Assembly (NCBI GenBank): GCA_963930775.1
Contig: OZ005689.1
Coordinates: 10,365,010-10,429,009, forward strand
Direction: 5' to 3'
DNA: 64,000 nt
DNA from: Cliona cf. orientalis
Taxonomy: Eukaryota; Porifera; Demospongiae; Clionaida; Clionaidae
Positions within the stretch are counted from its first letter, which is position 1. Each line of letters opens with the position of its first letter. Position numbers and translations under genes: made by a program. The notes below the pieces were generated by a model that worked only from the letters and a program-made list of their open reading frames with translations, ran no database searches and was not told the DNA's origin. This document shows, piece after piece, positions 9,661 to 23,200 of the stretch.

Positions 9661-11257
9661 TTAGTCGTTTTTATTACTTGGTATACATTTTTTTTTCTCT
9701 TTTTCTTTATTTGCAGAGCCAATTGCCCAATCTAATGCATCTATCATGATTGAATTGTTTCATAGTATCAAGCGAGGCAATATTGGTCACATCACTTTTA
9801 TGTTAAGTGAAAAAGATGTAGATATCAACTGTGCGGTAAATACGCATAAGAAGATTGAAACAGCACTTATAGTAGCATGTAGAGTTGGAAATCCAGCAAC
9901 TATAAAAGAGTTATTAGTGCATAAAGCTGAGGTAAATCTGCAAACAAGCACTGGAAAATGTGCCTTGATGGAAGCATGCCGATATGGAAAGACTGATGCT
10001 GTTATATTGCTTCTGAAAAATGGTGCACAAGTAGATTTGCAAGCGGAAGATGGAACATCTTCTTTGATGATAGCAAGTCTGGAAGGGCACATTGATATCA
10101 TCAAACTTTTACTGAATCACGGTGCTAAAGTAGATTTGCGAGCAAGTGGTAATAAATCAGCTTTTGTTTTAGCAAGTCAAAATGGGCAAATTGAGGTTAT
10201 CAAGTTTTTTCTTAAACACGATCAAATCAATGTAGAAGAAAAAGACATATATGCTGCCATGTTATTTGCAAGTCAAAGCGGACACATTGAGATTTTAAAA
10301 TTCTTATTGAAACTTACATCAAAAGGAACAGATAGTGCAGGTTCTGCTTTAGTGCTGGCAAGTCAGTATGGACACGTGGAGATTGTTGAAATGCTTCTTA
10401 GCTTTGGTGTCAAAGTAGATTTTCAGGAGAATGATACACAAAGTGCTTTGATGGCAGCAAGTCAAAATGGACACACTAAGGTTGTTCAGTTGCTGCTAGA
10501 ATATAATGCTATGATAGATCTTCAGCAAAGCAATGGATATACTGCTTTAATGTTGGCAATTCAGCATGGATATACTGAAACAGCTCAGATATTACTGGAA
10601 TATGGTGCTGCGACTAACTTACGAGATAACAATGGTGTTACTGCTTTGATGTTGGCATGTCAGAATGGACACATTGAAATTGTAAAAATGATATGTCATC
10701 AAAATGCTGAAATTGAAATAAAGGACAATAGTGGGTTTTCTGCTATGATGTATGCATGTAAGAATGGACATACTGATATTGTTGAACTCCTGTTTGATTG
10801 TGGTGCTCAGCTGGATACGTATACAAATTCAGGATTGACTTCCTTGATGTTGGCATGTTTCAGTGGACACTTTGAAGTTGCCAAATTACTGGTGGAGCAA
10901 GGAGCAAACATAAACTTGCAGGCAATGGATGGATCATTTCGCTATGCTCACACATTTGCCAAGGAACAGGGTCACGTACGTATTGTCAACTTTCTAAAAA
11001 ACCAAGCAGATTTCAAGGACATGTTTAAAATCCTTATCCCTATTGCCACTAAGTGGAAGACCCTTGGAACTCTCCTTGATGTTGATGACACTAAGCTTGA
11101 TACAATTGATGCTGAATCAAAAGATGATGAAGATGGCTTAAAACATGTGCTTAAAGAGTGGTTGAAATTTACTAACCCTCCTCCCACAGTAAAATTACTA
11201 GCAGAAGCAGTCAGTATATTGAACGAAGAAATTGCCAAAACTCTACTTGAATTATAA
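9621..11257 (+). CDS. Ankyrin-repeat protein with C-terminal death domain
   Basis: Exon 1 (9621-9630) and exon 2 (9717-11257) join in phase 1, giving 516 residues that start MAPEPIAQ. A simpler alternative start is the ATG at 9746 (503 residues). About twelve ankyrin repeats follow (roughly residues 45-435), each with a TALMLACQNGH-like core. The last about 80 residues have death-domain features: KWKTLG, a mid helix, then LKEWLKF and PTVKLLAEAV. Ankyrin-death proteins act as cytoplasmic adaptors in innate immune or apoptotic signalling in other animals; here that role is inferred. No signal peptide or membrane segment is seen. A TATAAAAA word lies only about 10 bases before the first ATG, which is too close for a normal TATA box and weakens the exon 1 call. 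Confidence 0.85.
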
Positions 11258-12519
11258 GGTTTACAATACCAATGAAACCACACTAGCTAAGTACGATCAT
11301 CACTTTTTGAATTGTTCTTTGTATAATATAATTGCTCTCACCTTGAATTGAAATTTGCAGTTGATATCCCTTAAGACTAATATGTGCATTTGTTAAGATA
11401 ATTGTTTTGTGTGTCTGTGCGTAAAACTATTACCGTGCTGGTGGCTACAGAATATCTTGTTCAACTTCATACTTTGTGGGTTCAAACTGCAGTACATCTG
11501 AGCTGGGGCTCATTACTACAATCAGCTGTAGCAACACATGGCAGGAAGTCTGGTATTGCATTTTTCACATAGTATGTGACTGACATCTACATCTGCAGTG
11601 AAGGCACTTCCAGATGTAGCTGTCTCCTCTCACTAAAGGAGTGCATGCAAACATGCCATCATGCAGTGGACATATGACATAGCTTCTCAGTGAGATTAAA
11701 TTGGGAATTGTGGGGCAACGAACAGCGAGAGGAAAACAAGCAGAGTCACTCACATAAACAAGCAAAACACAAACATCAACACAGCTGAGGAACACACAGA
11801 CAGCTCGGAACTGACAATACATTTGTACATCAACACTATACCTTATACAGAAATACTCTGGGATGGGCCAACTGAAAATATAATTTATTTAGGATATGTG
11901 GCCAACATATCCAAGGAAAAAAACCCTCTAAAAAACCTTGTTCAGGAAAAATTATGAGGGGAAAAAACTAGCATCCCAGGACTACTACTACTGATCCTGA
12001 TTCTGGAGCTGGAGTTCGGGTGTTCTGGACTTGTGCATGCCGATCATGGAGGGTAGGTTTAGGGGAGCAGCACACCATATTGCCAGCAGCTGTAGATCTA
12101 GAGTAGACTTGTGAAAGCAGAATAAGGGGGGTTTAAATTTGACAAGTGAAAATGCACTGTATACTTAAATACTGTTATGATATAATAATTAAAAGCAACT
12201 TGCAATTTCTGTGTTAGAAAAATTCCTGACAGTTGAAGTAGCTGTTGTTGCTCGAGAGGACTATAATCGCTCAACTTCAGCCTTAAATAGCCAGCCTACC
12301 TGTGCTTAGCAACTCAGGAATGTATTATTGTTACCAGCCCCACCCCCAAGTCCTGCATGCAAGCAGCCCTAGTGCTAGAGAGCTTATTTTCCATCTAATT
12401 CACTGTGTTCAAATGACAGATAATACACTACACAACTGTCATAAAATTGACTGTTGTAAATATCACCTGGATGACAAATATTTTTTACTGCCAGTGCACC
12501 AGCATTACCAGCTTTACCT
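11258..12519. other. Non-coding interval after the ankyrin gene
   Basis: It should include the 3' untranslated region of the ankyrin gene, but no canonical AATAAA lies close to the stop. The minus-strand frame at 11565-11822 and the plus-strand frame at 12302-12619 have odd composition and no recognisable domain, so I treat them as chance. Confidence 0.5.
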
Positions 12520-12668
12520 GTGTTGTTGTACCAAAAGTGGGAAACTTTGGCAAGGTTTTAATTTGGTGATTTGGCAAGTTTGGTGTCTAAAGATCGCCAA
12601 ATTAAAAACTTGCCAATAATAATGCCAACTCACCAAATTTAATGTTCACGAAACTTTCCCGCTATACG
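12520..12668. mobile_element. Relic of a small element ending CCCGCTATACGGTA
   Basis: The segment has partly inverted ends (GTGGGAAACTTTGGCAA and TTCACGAAACTTTCCCGC). Its right terminus, GAAACTTTCCCGCTATACGGTA-like, is the same as the terminal repeat of the complete element at 22757-22967. It is internally diverged and probably an old related copy. Confidence 0.5.
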
Positions 12669-13183
12669 GTACATAGTTATCTACCATGTATAGTAGTGTG
12701 CTTAGAATCAAAGCGATGGCTCCCCCATGCAAAGTCTTCCATTAAATCTAGTACTAGCGATCATCTGTGGCAACATTTTGAAACAGGTAACTCCCATATT
12801 ATAGTAACTTGGTAGTATAATAACTGTCAGAACAGGGAATATCTTTGGTGCCATTATTGACTGCAACATGATTTTCAATGAAGGTGCTCTTGAGGATCAT
12901 CATATGGTGTCCCATTTCAATAAATACAGCGCCACCAATTTCAGCACAATTTCATTCAAACAAGCTTTCAAAAATGCTGAAATATTGCTATATATAGCTT
13001 GTTGCAAAAATTGCTCCAACAAAAAAAGCGTGAAAGATTATAATAATTATTATTCATAAAATATTTAATAGTATTATACATCTTCCGATTCTGTTGTATA
13101 TAAAGGCACTATTAATAATGTTAGCATTAATTTTGTGGTATTGATCTCAAGAACTGTTCCACTATGACTTTCACCCCGAAGGG

Positions 13184-13206
13184 GTAACTTACACAAAGTA
13201 AGTTAC
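13184..13206. repeat. Perfect 9-bp inverted repeat
   Basis: GTAACTTAC and GTAAGTTAC flank a five-base loop. Directly upstream is a second small palindrome, CCCCGAAGGGG. Together they could form adjacent hairpins; no function is evident. Confidence 0.6.
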
Positions 13207-13427
13207 TTGATTAATTAATGTATACTGCATGCAATCTGAAACTGACACACTTATACAAAATTTAATGTAAATTATATCACAAAAGTAGAGCCTTGCATTC
13301 AGCACTCTTTAGGCTAGCATGTGGGGTATGTGTTCCAGCTAGAGAGCTCTAGTATTATAGCCATTTTGAGCAAGTCTGGTAAAGGTCGTCACCTATATAT
13401 GTGTGTGTGCGTGGGCGGAAAGCATTG

Positions 13428-13600
13428 AAAATGTATGGCTTCCCTGTACAAACATATTATGTGAAAACTTTAGGGGGCCATCTCTAATTCAAACACATGA
13501 ATCGAATCGCCAAGTCAAAAGTTTTGATCCATTCTGTGTGCCCATATCTAATAAAAATACCTCCCCCCCAAGTGCTCCCAATTGCAATTCCCCCATGAGT
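13428..13600 (+). repeat. Second copy of the ankyrin-gene upstream block
   Basis: The block is collinear with 9480-9660, sharing TATGGCTTCC, TACAAACAT, CTAATTCA, TTTTGATCCATTCTGT and AAGTGCTCCCAA. The ATG and splice donor of the predicted ankyrin exon 1 are not preserved here, and no ankyrin exon follows. Confidence 0.6.
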
Positions 13601-15301
13601 TAGTAAATTTTTTCTTCTACTTAGAGTGTAATATGCCTGCATAAATTTTATCTACCACTATGGACCCTCATTACTGTTAACTTAGCATCATAGTGATACT
13701 GGGTTTAGGCTGTCACTTCAGACCAATAATTATTGCAGTGAAAACGCATATTAACACCTATAATATTATGATTGTTGATTAGTTTTGCTCAAGTTGTGCT
13801 CCTTTATCTACGTTACTAATATTGCTAGGAATGACAAGCAACACATAGTTACATACAGAGAGCAAAATTTCCACTATTATAATACCATAAGCATTCAGCC
13901 CAGTGTGACATCTAGCTATGTGAGGTCATTGTCATAATGATTGATGATTTCACTGGTGGAGCAATTATCCAAAATCGCTTTAGACCATCTAAATTTTAAT
14001 GCAGGAGAATTCTTGTGAAAAGACTGCCTAGAATTATGATAGCTTGAGATGCTGATGGCATGAATGAATTACTGTCAATATATGTCATCTTGAAGTATGC
14101 ATTACAATTAAGCTGTTGCATGTACTGACATAGGTAATACTATATTGTTTGCAGTTAGCAACTTAATAATCATAAATCTAATACTTTTCATGACAATAAT
14201 ATTATTTTATTTGTAATACCTTTTGATGCCAACCTTTGGCCCAGAGAATAATAGGCCATACGTGTATTGACATTAATAATTTTGTAAACAAAGAATGTAC
14301 AACCATCAACAGAGGTGAACCTTTACTCACAGCATATAGAGTCAATTAAGGATCATAAGGGAGGACTTGGGTTGCCCCCCCCTGCAGTGTACACTTATAG
14401 CAATATATAACTAGTCTTGCAAATGACACTCCAGGAATGAGCTGCCACACATTCAGTGTAAAGACCAAGAGACTCCATGCGTGGCTAGACTAGCTAGTAC
14501 CACTTATGCATATACTATGTTCATATTGCTGAATTTCCCCTGATACAATTGCAATGTCATACATAAGTACAGAGATTTTCTTGTATGACTCTGAGGTACA
14601 GTGTCCTTGAGCTAGGCTTGCTAAATTTTATAGATTGGTTTTATGGCTACTTGCAAATTCGATTCAGCCCATGCACCATCCATTGAATAACATGATTATG
14701 AGCACAATCATATTTATTATTCAATATCCACTGGTGGATGGCTGTATCCACCACATTTGAATACATGTGCTGGCTATTATGATCATGGAGCTTTAAAGCG
14801 ATAATAACATCATCATGAATACTATAAAGGATGAAGGTAGAAGCTGAAAGAAGGAGAGGTAGGAAATAGGGTGGATAGTAATATTAAACACTGTGCTGAC
14901 AGTTATGACTCAAAATATTGAATTTTATCATACACATCAAAGCTTTTCGGCTGACATAGTTTCTACACTGACTATAATATATATAGGTAGCCCAATAATT
15001 TTGTTTCTCTGTTTGCTGTCTTCTTGGCTCTTGATTGTCTGTTTCTGCTTTAAATTTCTGTTTATTTGCGTATAATTTTTACAATTTTTTCATCATTCGC
15101 TATCATCCTGACGAGAATAACTTTGTTAGTTGAAAAGCTTTGATGTTTATAAAATTATGATGAAATTTTTTTCTATCTCAATGTGGTCTTTGGGCAATTC
15201 CTTATTTGTGTGTATTTACACATGGAATATAAATACATGCAGCTGCAAAAATGACGACCTTTACCGTCCCCACTAGTTCACACCAAATATGAATTGCCTG
15301 A

Positions 15302-15343
15302 GGGATGACTTATTCGCCTAATATTAGGTATCTAAGTCATCCC
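15302..15343. repeat. 11-bp inverted repeat, hairpin-forming
   Basis: GGGATGACTTA and TAAGTCATCCC flank a 20-base loop. A GACGACCTTTACCG word about 50 bp upstream matches words near 447, 13378 and 59798, hinting at a recurring element end. Confidence 0.55.
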
Positions 15344-16057
15344 ACTGACTAGTCTCCTTCCCAGACCCCTAAACCATATTATTATGGTACAAGTTCAAGT
15401 TGGTTACATACCTTCGTTTGGTCTCTATGTTCTTACACCACCTAGGTCCAGTGTGGTATATCGTGTAGAGAACTCATATGAAGAAGTTTGGGGCAAAAAG
15501 GGACATTTCTAGTAGAAGTGTTAATAGCACTATCATTTGAGGTGTTGATGTGTTAATGAGTGTTGGTATAGTTGGCTATGCTCAGCTTCTAGGTTAGAAC
15601 CATACAGGTCTATGGAGAAAACTACCATCCAATTGCAACTTCTGGCTTTATTGCCCCAAAGAGCAAATTATGGATGACCTTAGTCTTAGCTAAAATATCA
15701 TCTACAACTCCAATAGAAACTAGCTTGCTGTTACAAAATTTTGTTAAACTCTTTAAATTGGAGCTGGGTTGCACAATAATGTATAGCCTCTGCTATTCCC
15801 TATATATGCTAATGTATTTTCTGAAAATTCTATTTTCAAGTTTGCCCCGGAAGCTAAGTAAAGAAACTACTTGAAATTGGTATCAACAGAGAGCAAATGA
15901 TCCAAGTTAAACAGTTATGAGTTGCAAAATTTGTGAACTTACTTACAAAAAAGGTTATGCAGAGTTTTAAGCAATTTCAATAGTAATTTCCTATACTGTA
16001 GAATGTGTGAAGAGGCGAGACCTGGTGCCAAATGTCCTCAAACTTCTTCATATGCAG

Positions 16058-16275
16058 CCCTATAAGCAGGGGGGGTGCAGATTGAAATTAAGAACAGTAT
16101 GCAAATAGTAATGAGTCTTTAAGATAGTCATCAATTGAATTTAAGGTCACTAGCCTAATGTGACACATGTATTTGAGCACTCACTCTAGGTCGTACATGT
16201 GTATGGCACATGTGACATGTTCATTGTCCTGCATATATTATTATTACTAATGTGCACCCCCTTATCAATGAGCCT
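16058..16275. mobile_element. Possible small element with G-rich inverted ends
   Basis: ATAAGCAGGGGGGGTGCAG at the left is inverted as GTGCACCCCCTTAT at the right, about 200 bp apart, with no coding in between. The ends are imperfect and the class is unknown. Confidence 0.35.
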
Positions 16276-16360
16276 GGCTATGGGCCTGGAACTGCACCTT
16301 GATGTGTAACCTATACTTACATAATGAATACAATTATGGATGGTGTCATTGGTGTGTAAG

Positions 16361-16413
16361 AGGGGTCATGGGCGACTAAACTTAAAAGAATAATTTTGTT
16401 GTCCATGACCCCT
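16361..16413. repeat. 11-bp inverted repeat AGGGGTCATGG/CCATGACCCCT
   Basis: Perfect 11-base arms are separated by a 31-base AT-rich loop. It could be a very short fold-back element or a hairpin. Confidence 0.55.
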
Positions 16414-19400
16414 TAAGTTAATAAATTACATACCTGTCATGGTTCAATCTATAGATACCAAGTGTTGATTAAACATGGCTACCTAGAGGAAATATTGGCA
16501 AGTACATATATAGTATAGTATTATTTTACCTCATGTGGCTATATATAAATATTACGTTCAGTGGGTACATACATGCATGAGATCATATCCATGGTTAAAA
16601 AGACTTCCGGAAAAGCTTATAGAACGGTTTGTATGTAGACGATATAATATCAAATGACATAATAATCATGTAACTACAGTTATGATTCTTCTCCACTTCT
16701 GTCATCATAGTAGAAATGGTACAGTCATGGTGCATGATAGATGTGCTTTTCGGGTAATGTTATGGCAATATTATCACTTTAAATTCATGATTGATAATTG
16801 TTTTGCTTCTGACTGACTGATTACTATATTATATTTTATGTACATGTACAAGCTCTGGAGCCATGATGGCTGGGGAAGCTGATAACCTCCTATAGGATGA
16901 TTTGTAAACAGAGAATCAAACCATCAACGAATGAAGATTGAAATTATGATTGTACACTTAGTTATATATCTCTAGCTGCAGTATAATAATAATTATGCTA
17001 GGTATAGTGTACAACTACATGTAGGCAAGAGTAGTAATCAGTGACGTAGCCAGGGTATGGCACAGTGTGATTCTTGCCACACCAACCTGAACAACAGTGT
17101 CAAAAGTTTCCTTTGAGTATATAATTATGTGAACTAACTTTGTTAGATTTCAGTATGCTACTCGTTTGTACAATCACTCTTATGATGTCGTATGAAACAC
17201 CTTCATCTCTAAGTAGCTAATGAAGATCGTATGCATGTGAGCATTAGTTTTTTCTAGCTTGAAGCACTTTAGCCACACCAATGTTCAAGGGCTAGCTATA
17301 TGCCCCTGTAGTAATAATGTATGCAGTCAACAGCTGTAGGCTGTGATGAATAATACCACCATTCTTTTTCCTACCAGGTCTTATTATTCTCAGTGACTAA
17401 AATTTAACTTTTCCAACTATCCATTATTCCTTTTATCCTATATATTTTCTAGATTATTCCCCAAAGAGTTTTAATGACAGAGCATCTCTTGCACTATTAC
17501 TCTACATTTAATTTTAGTAGTAACTCATTATTATAGAATAGGTAGTACATTATTTATCATAAGTCTTCATATTAATTATTATTATAATAGTGCTTGCACA
17601 CTTGTTGCGTCTTGGTGTAGATGTCCCTTTTGACCAAATTATTATTACCACAATAGCCAGAAACGTTGGCGGGTTAAAATTTAATGGGTTCTGTATGCGC
17701 ATGTGGGATAGCCAAACATTATACAAGTACATACATGTAAGAGATATTGGTAGATTGTAATTTGGTGTTTAAAAAGACATGCAGCAGAGCCACCAAATTC
17801 TCGAATATATAGACATACTTTTAGACTAATGAAGTATCTAGACTTGATGCAATGGGGAATTTTCTGAAAATATTTATTAATAATATGCCACATATGGTAC
17901 TGCAACATCTTCACAAGGCTTACATGTATTCCATGCATTATTATTCTGTGCTAAGTAACAATCTGTGGAACATTAATTTTGCTTGAAATAATAATGGGGA
18001 GTAAGAGAAAAGAATATTGAGCAATAATAATATTATAATTATATTATAATAGTGGGCTCAATCCCACCTGGAGGTGAGCCAAATTTAAGATGGTAGGAAA
18101 TGAAATTATGGGCAAAGTACATAACAGCAGGAATGATGTGGTTGACTAATAGGCCTTAATTAGCATAATAATAATTGAGAATGATAAGTGACTAAATTGA
18201 AAATAATGCTAGTACCATGATGTTAATATAGCCTAGACATCAAGTATTGTGATGTCATCTATTTCCAGGATCCTTTACTTTCCCATAAATAAGCTTTGCT
18301 TTAGACTTTAGGCAATGTTTAATGGCAAAAATTAATCATCTGTGACTATAACATAATTATCACAGTATTTTTTGTTGTCAGTGTACAGTAGGCAATGAAG
18401 GGAGGCTAGTGTAATTATGCATAATACACCTTCCTTATTATATGCATTTTCCTTCAATTAAAGCAGCTACATGTTACTGCATTGTAGCTTTCCTCGATGA
18501 TCAGGTGTATTAATTTAATGAACATGTTTTCTGTTTTGCTCTTGTTGATTTTCAACATGACTACACAATAATAGTAAACAGCAGACTACCGTCTCCGAAA
18601 TTACAATTACATATTACATGTACTACATACTAATACTACTACCGTTACCATATATAGCCCTCAATTAGTTGTAAAACATGACATGATTGATTAGAATGAG
18701 TAACATTATGCGTAACTGGCGGGATGCATCATTCATACTTGAGTCTCATACACCACAATATTATGAGTTTCACTATTGAATTATTATTATCATTACAGTT
18801 TACTTTGTAATTATAACACTACATCTATGCATGATAGAAGTATTTGTACAATTGCATGATACTGACATGTTGATTTCGGGTATAATATTATAACTACATA
18901 CAGTAGTATACTACTATTCTCACACACAATGATAATAATTATGTCTACTGTAATTATTGTATGTGACAGTATTATTTTCCTCAAAGTACACCCGGCCCTC
19001 TGATGCAAGAGTGAGCCTTTATGTTAATTATTATCAGGAGAGGAGTCCATGTTGGCATTGACTTCAATTCCACAAGGATCTCTATCCCTCTCCAGAGTGT
19101 GATAATAGTGGTTCTGAGTACATAATAATTATAATGCTAGAATTTATGGAGTACACAACATTATTATAGTGTGCAATTTAATAATTGATACATGTAGCGT
19201 GATGGACTGACATAAACTACTTCACTCTGGTTATCATGATGACACAATGTTCTAGAGATCATTAAAATCTTTATGTTTACAACGAGATGTGGTAAATTAG
19301 ATGCTTTTATAAATTAGATACTTTTATAAAATTACACAATATTATTATTATTGTATTAGTCACAGACAGTGAACCCTGCATGGTCTATACATGTTATAAA

Positions 19401-19869
19401 CATAATGCAGTTATGTGAATTCAAAGCTGTAAAAATGATGGAATTCTTGTTACAATCATGTATGTACATGCATGCACTTGAACAGTCATCAAAAATGATT
19501 AAGTCTTGCAATTGAAACACTAATTAAAATTTCTTGGTGCAAGCCATAATAATGATAATATTTCTGGAAGAGAATATGTGAAACAAAAATGAATTACATG
19601 GTTCATGTACAATGTCATGTAAACGTGATGATAGACACCATACAATTACTATCAATACAAACTGCATAAGCAAGGTGTCAACAGTGGTAACACACTGACG
19701 TTTGGTGTAGTACTATTTCATTCTTAATTCTCACAGAGTCAGGGAACAAAAACTGAAAATAGTTGTAGGAACAATAGAAATACTAGTAATACATAATACC
19801 ACATGCACAGGGACATGATGCTACAGAACATTCCAGAAGAGTGCATGAGTACAAATGTGTAAAAGATTG

Positions 19870-20069
19870 NNNNNNNNNNNNNNNNNNNNNNNNNNNNNNN
19901 NNNNNNNNNNNNNNNNNNNNNNNNNNNNNNNNNNNNNNNNNNNNNNNNNNNNNNNNNNNNNNNNNNNNNNNNNNNNNNNNNNNNNNNNNNNNNNNNNNNN
20001 NNNNNNNNNNNNNNNNNNNNNNNNNNNNNNNNNNNNNNNNNNNNNNNNNNNNNNNNNNNNNNNNNNNNN
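19870..20069. other. Assembly gap, 200 N
   Basis: Exactly 200 N residues, probably a placeholder rather than a measured length. The first bases after the gap (GAGTCTTACAAAAATCTATG) resemble the start of the intron that follows exon 17 in the second Calx-beta gene (AGTCTTATATACAAATTTATG). The gap edge therefore falls at an exon end of the first Calx-beta copy. Confidence 0.95.
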
Positions 20070-20228
20070 GAGTCTTACAAAAATCTATGATGGTATAATT
20101 ATCATGATTTTTTTAAACAGTACAAATTTCTCCAGCCAAGGCATGTATACAGTAGCTATTCTGCACAAATTTTGTGCTTTCTGTTCCATGTGGGATATTC
20201 CTTTCACCATGATTATGGTTTATTTCAG

Positions 20229-23200
20229 GGGCAGTGATCCAGCTAGCAAATTCAACTACTAACAATACTTTTGGAGAAGGGGAGACAGTGAATGTGTGCG
20301 CTGAGCTAGTCACCAATGGAGGAGGCCTGAGGAGACCAATCTCACTCCCTGTACTCCTCCTGAGTGGAACAGCCACATGTACGTGTGTGATACAATAATC
20401 GATTTGTATAGGATATAACTTCACATAAGCATAGGTTACCAAAAAAATTATGATAATCAATACAAACATGTGTTTACATGTGATACAATCAAAATGATAC
20501 GGTTCCCTATTCTCTTAGATGGCTAACCTCATCCACAGGCCACTCCCACGTTTCTGTGTGTAACATTGAAAATGAGGGCAGTCTGGGGAAGAGGCTAGTA
20601 GACGGCTACATAATATAATTATTATTATGCTTGGTAAATAGATGACCTCAAAATGCCATTAAGACCTTGATATCCATGCATGTGCATGGAGTATAAAGTA
20701 ACGACACGATGATGATGAATGACACCACAGGTGTTTACATAAACAGTCTCAGCATGGGTGGCATCATGCATGCAACTATATTCAAGAGCTCGGGTCAATA
20801 TTCATAGAGTGCTCTAGTTTATACCTATATATTCATGATTGTTGCGGATCACGCCACCAATATAGACAACTTGGAAAGCGGTGGTAAAAATACAATCACT
20901 GGCGATAGGAAACTATTATAAAATCAGTTATTAGAAGATTAATTTCACTCCTTTCAGATGGACAAGACTTTGATGGTCCCTCTCCAGCAATACTGACCTT
21001 CCCACCTGGCAGTAATCCAGGCGATATGCAGTGTGTTGCCATCAATTTGATGTATGACAATGACCCTGAAGGAACAGAGAATCTGATAGTGGAGCTCCGC
21101 AACAATGATTCGGCTGTGATTGTACCTGCTGGTGGTAGCATTGTCACCGTCAATATTGAGGACATGCCAAACCCATTTGGTAAGCAGTGAATGTAACATA
21201 TATAAGATTTAAGCAAGTTTTGATTATTCATAATAATATTGTAATTCATAACTATGAATTTGTATTAAAAAATTGAGCAACACTATGTAGCTATGGCAAC
21301 ATGCTTCAGTGTAGGTTGAGATAGTGTATGTTGATTACATTAGGGACATGCCAAACCCATTTGGTAAGGAGTGAGGGAAGGCTCATTATCATAATGTAAT
21401 ATGAAATTGATGCAAATGTGCTCTAATTTATACCTATTAATAATTGAGGATGTGGCATATTGATGATCAGAAATGAGCTACAATAGCTGCATATCCACCG
21501 TGATGAACAATAAACATAATGAGAATAGTGAGATGAGTGATATGATCAATATATAGGATTCTCTTCAACTAAAGACTATGCTGGGAGACTGTACACTTTC
21601 ACAACACTAGGACAATACAATAAGACTTAGTTTAGATTAATTGAGATAACTTTAGCAGGGAGTACGATTGTATACAGTGTGTGGGTGTACACAACATCAT
21701 CTACAGTGTTAAACAATATTAGGGTATATTTATATTCATCACTTTTATAGTTGTTCAAGTTTCAATCGTGTTGAGAACATACAGCGGTACAGAGGGAACT
21801 GGTTTACGTGCTGTGGAAGTTTGCCTGCATATTGTACTAGGAGCACTTGACAAGAGTGCAAGTGCAGCAGCAGTTAGTGTATGGACTGTTAGTCAAACAG
21901 CAATAGGTATGTAAGTTAATTATATTATACAGTTCGTGACAGCGTGTAGAATTAATGCAGTTTATAGTATGTACACACTGTGTTTCAATGTGCACTGACC
22001 TTTTCTTGAGTTTTGTTTGGGATGTATGTAGTAGTATTTGGTAAAGATAGATAGAGCAAATTAATACTTTATTTTATTTTTTTCCCTCTATTAATTCAGC
22101 TGAGCGTGATTTTGTATCTCTGAACACGTCACTACTCTTCCAACCTGGTGATACTGTTGGAAGCCCACCTCGCTGTGTTAATATCTCCATCCTGAATGAT
22201 GATACAGTTGAGGCAACCGAGACGTTTGATGTTGTTGTCTCTTCCAATAGCATACTGCAGGTCACTGGGGCAACTTCTGTTCCTATCACCATCAATGAGG
22301 ACCCTACAGACTGTGAGCCATTGTAGAAGCTATAGATCTTCTAAGTTCAAGCATACTTTCATGCCAAATTCTTAAGACTGTGGTATCCAAATGGAAGATT
22401 AACAGTAAAGGAATATGCCCAATAACTACCTACTCAATTACATACACAGAATATTTTAATGACACATGAAAATATTATTCGGTTATCAGCTGATTAGCCA
22501 TCAAATGCCCTCCCCACCTCCCTTCTCTCTCTCTTTCCATCACCCTCTCATTAACCCTTTGCAGCGGTCACAGTTGGTCTTCAGCCACTGACTTCTAATC
22601 CTGCAGAACGTGATACCCTTCTCGTTTGTGCTGAGATAACTTCTGGTTCACTAGAGCGTGACGTTCTCGTTGGGTTAGAAGCTGAAAACGATACCGCCAT
22701 ACGTAAGTCGATCATATAATTGTACAGTAATACAAGGTTAGAAGATCCAGGATAATTACCGTATAGCGGGAAACTTTCGAGGGAGAAAACTTTCACGAAT
22801 TTTGCGATTTTTCAGCCATCTGCGAAAGTTTTCTTCACGAAATTCTAGGCATGCCACACCCATTATCTGATCAGTTTTTGCATTCCGCGAAAGTTTTCTC
22901 CGCGAAATGCTCCTTTCCTACCGATCCGCGAAAGTTTTCTCCCTCGAAAATTTCCTGCTATACGGTATTATGTAGTACTAGAGCATGAAAACTAGTTTAA
23001 ATTCATTGCTGATTTAATAGCTATCATGTATAGCTGTACTATCGAGGGGGTTGTGTCCACAGTAAGATTCTCTTTCTTGAATGGTATTATCAATCTATCA
23101 AGTTAGTTTGTCCATTGCCAATATTTAGTAGTGATTATTAATCTTTGCGGCACTTGGCAAGTGCTGCTGCTTGAGTTTAAGGCAACAGTAAATAAACCAC

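Larger units (their letters stand above)
12669..19869. other. Long AT-rich intergenic region
   Basis: About 7 kb without a gene I can support. Runs of TAATAATA and imperfect palindromes dominate. Short frames at 14893-15075, 15674-15874, 17550-17938 and 18811-19008 are AT-driven and lack domain or splice logic. The only structured pieces noticed are listed separately (13184-13206, 13428-13600, 15302-15343, 16058-16275, 16361-16413). A tandem pair of TAGATRCTTTTATAAA units lies near 19298-19332. Confidence 0.5.

Noticed and set aside
11565..11822. Cysteine-rich 85-residue minus-strand frame
   Set aside because: It has no signal peptide of normal form, no conserved spacing and no neighbouring exons.
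12302..12619. 105-residue plus-strand frame with many Cys and His
   Set aside because: No domain, no splice context, low-complexity composition, and its right part overlaps a MITE relic.
19841..20262. Open frames of 85 and 135 residues spanning the N run
   Set aside because: Most residues are X from the gap; there is no coding evidence.
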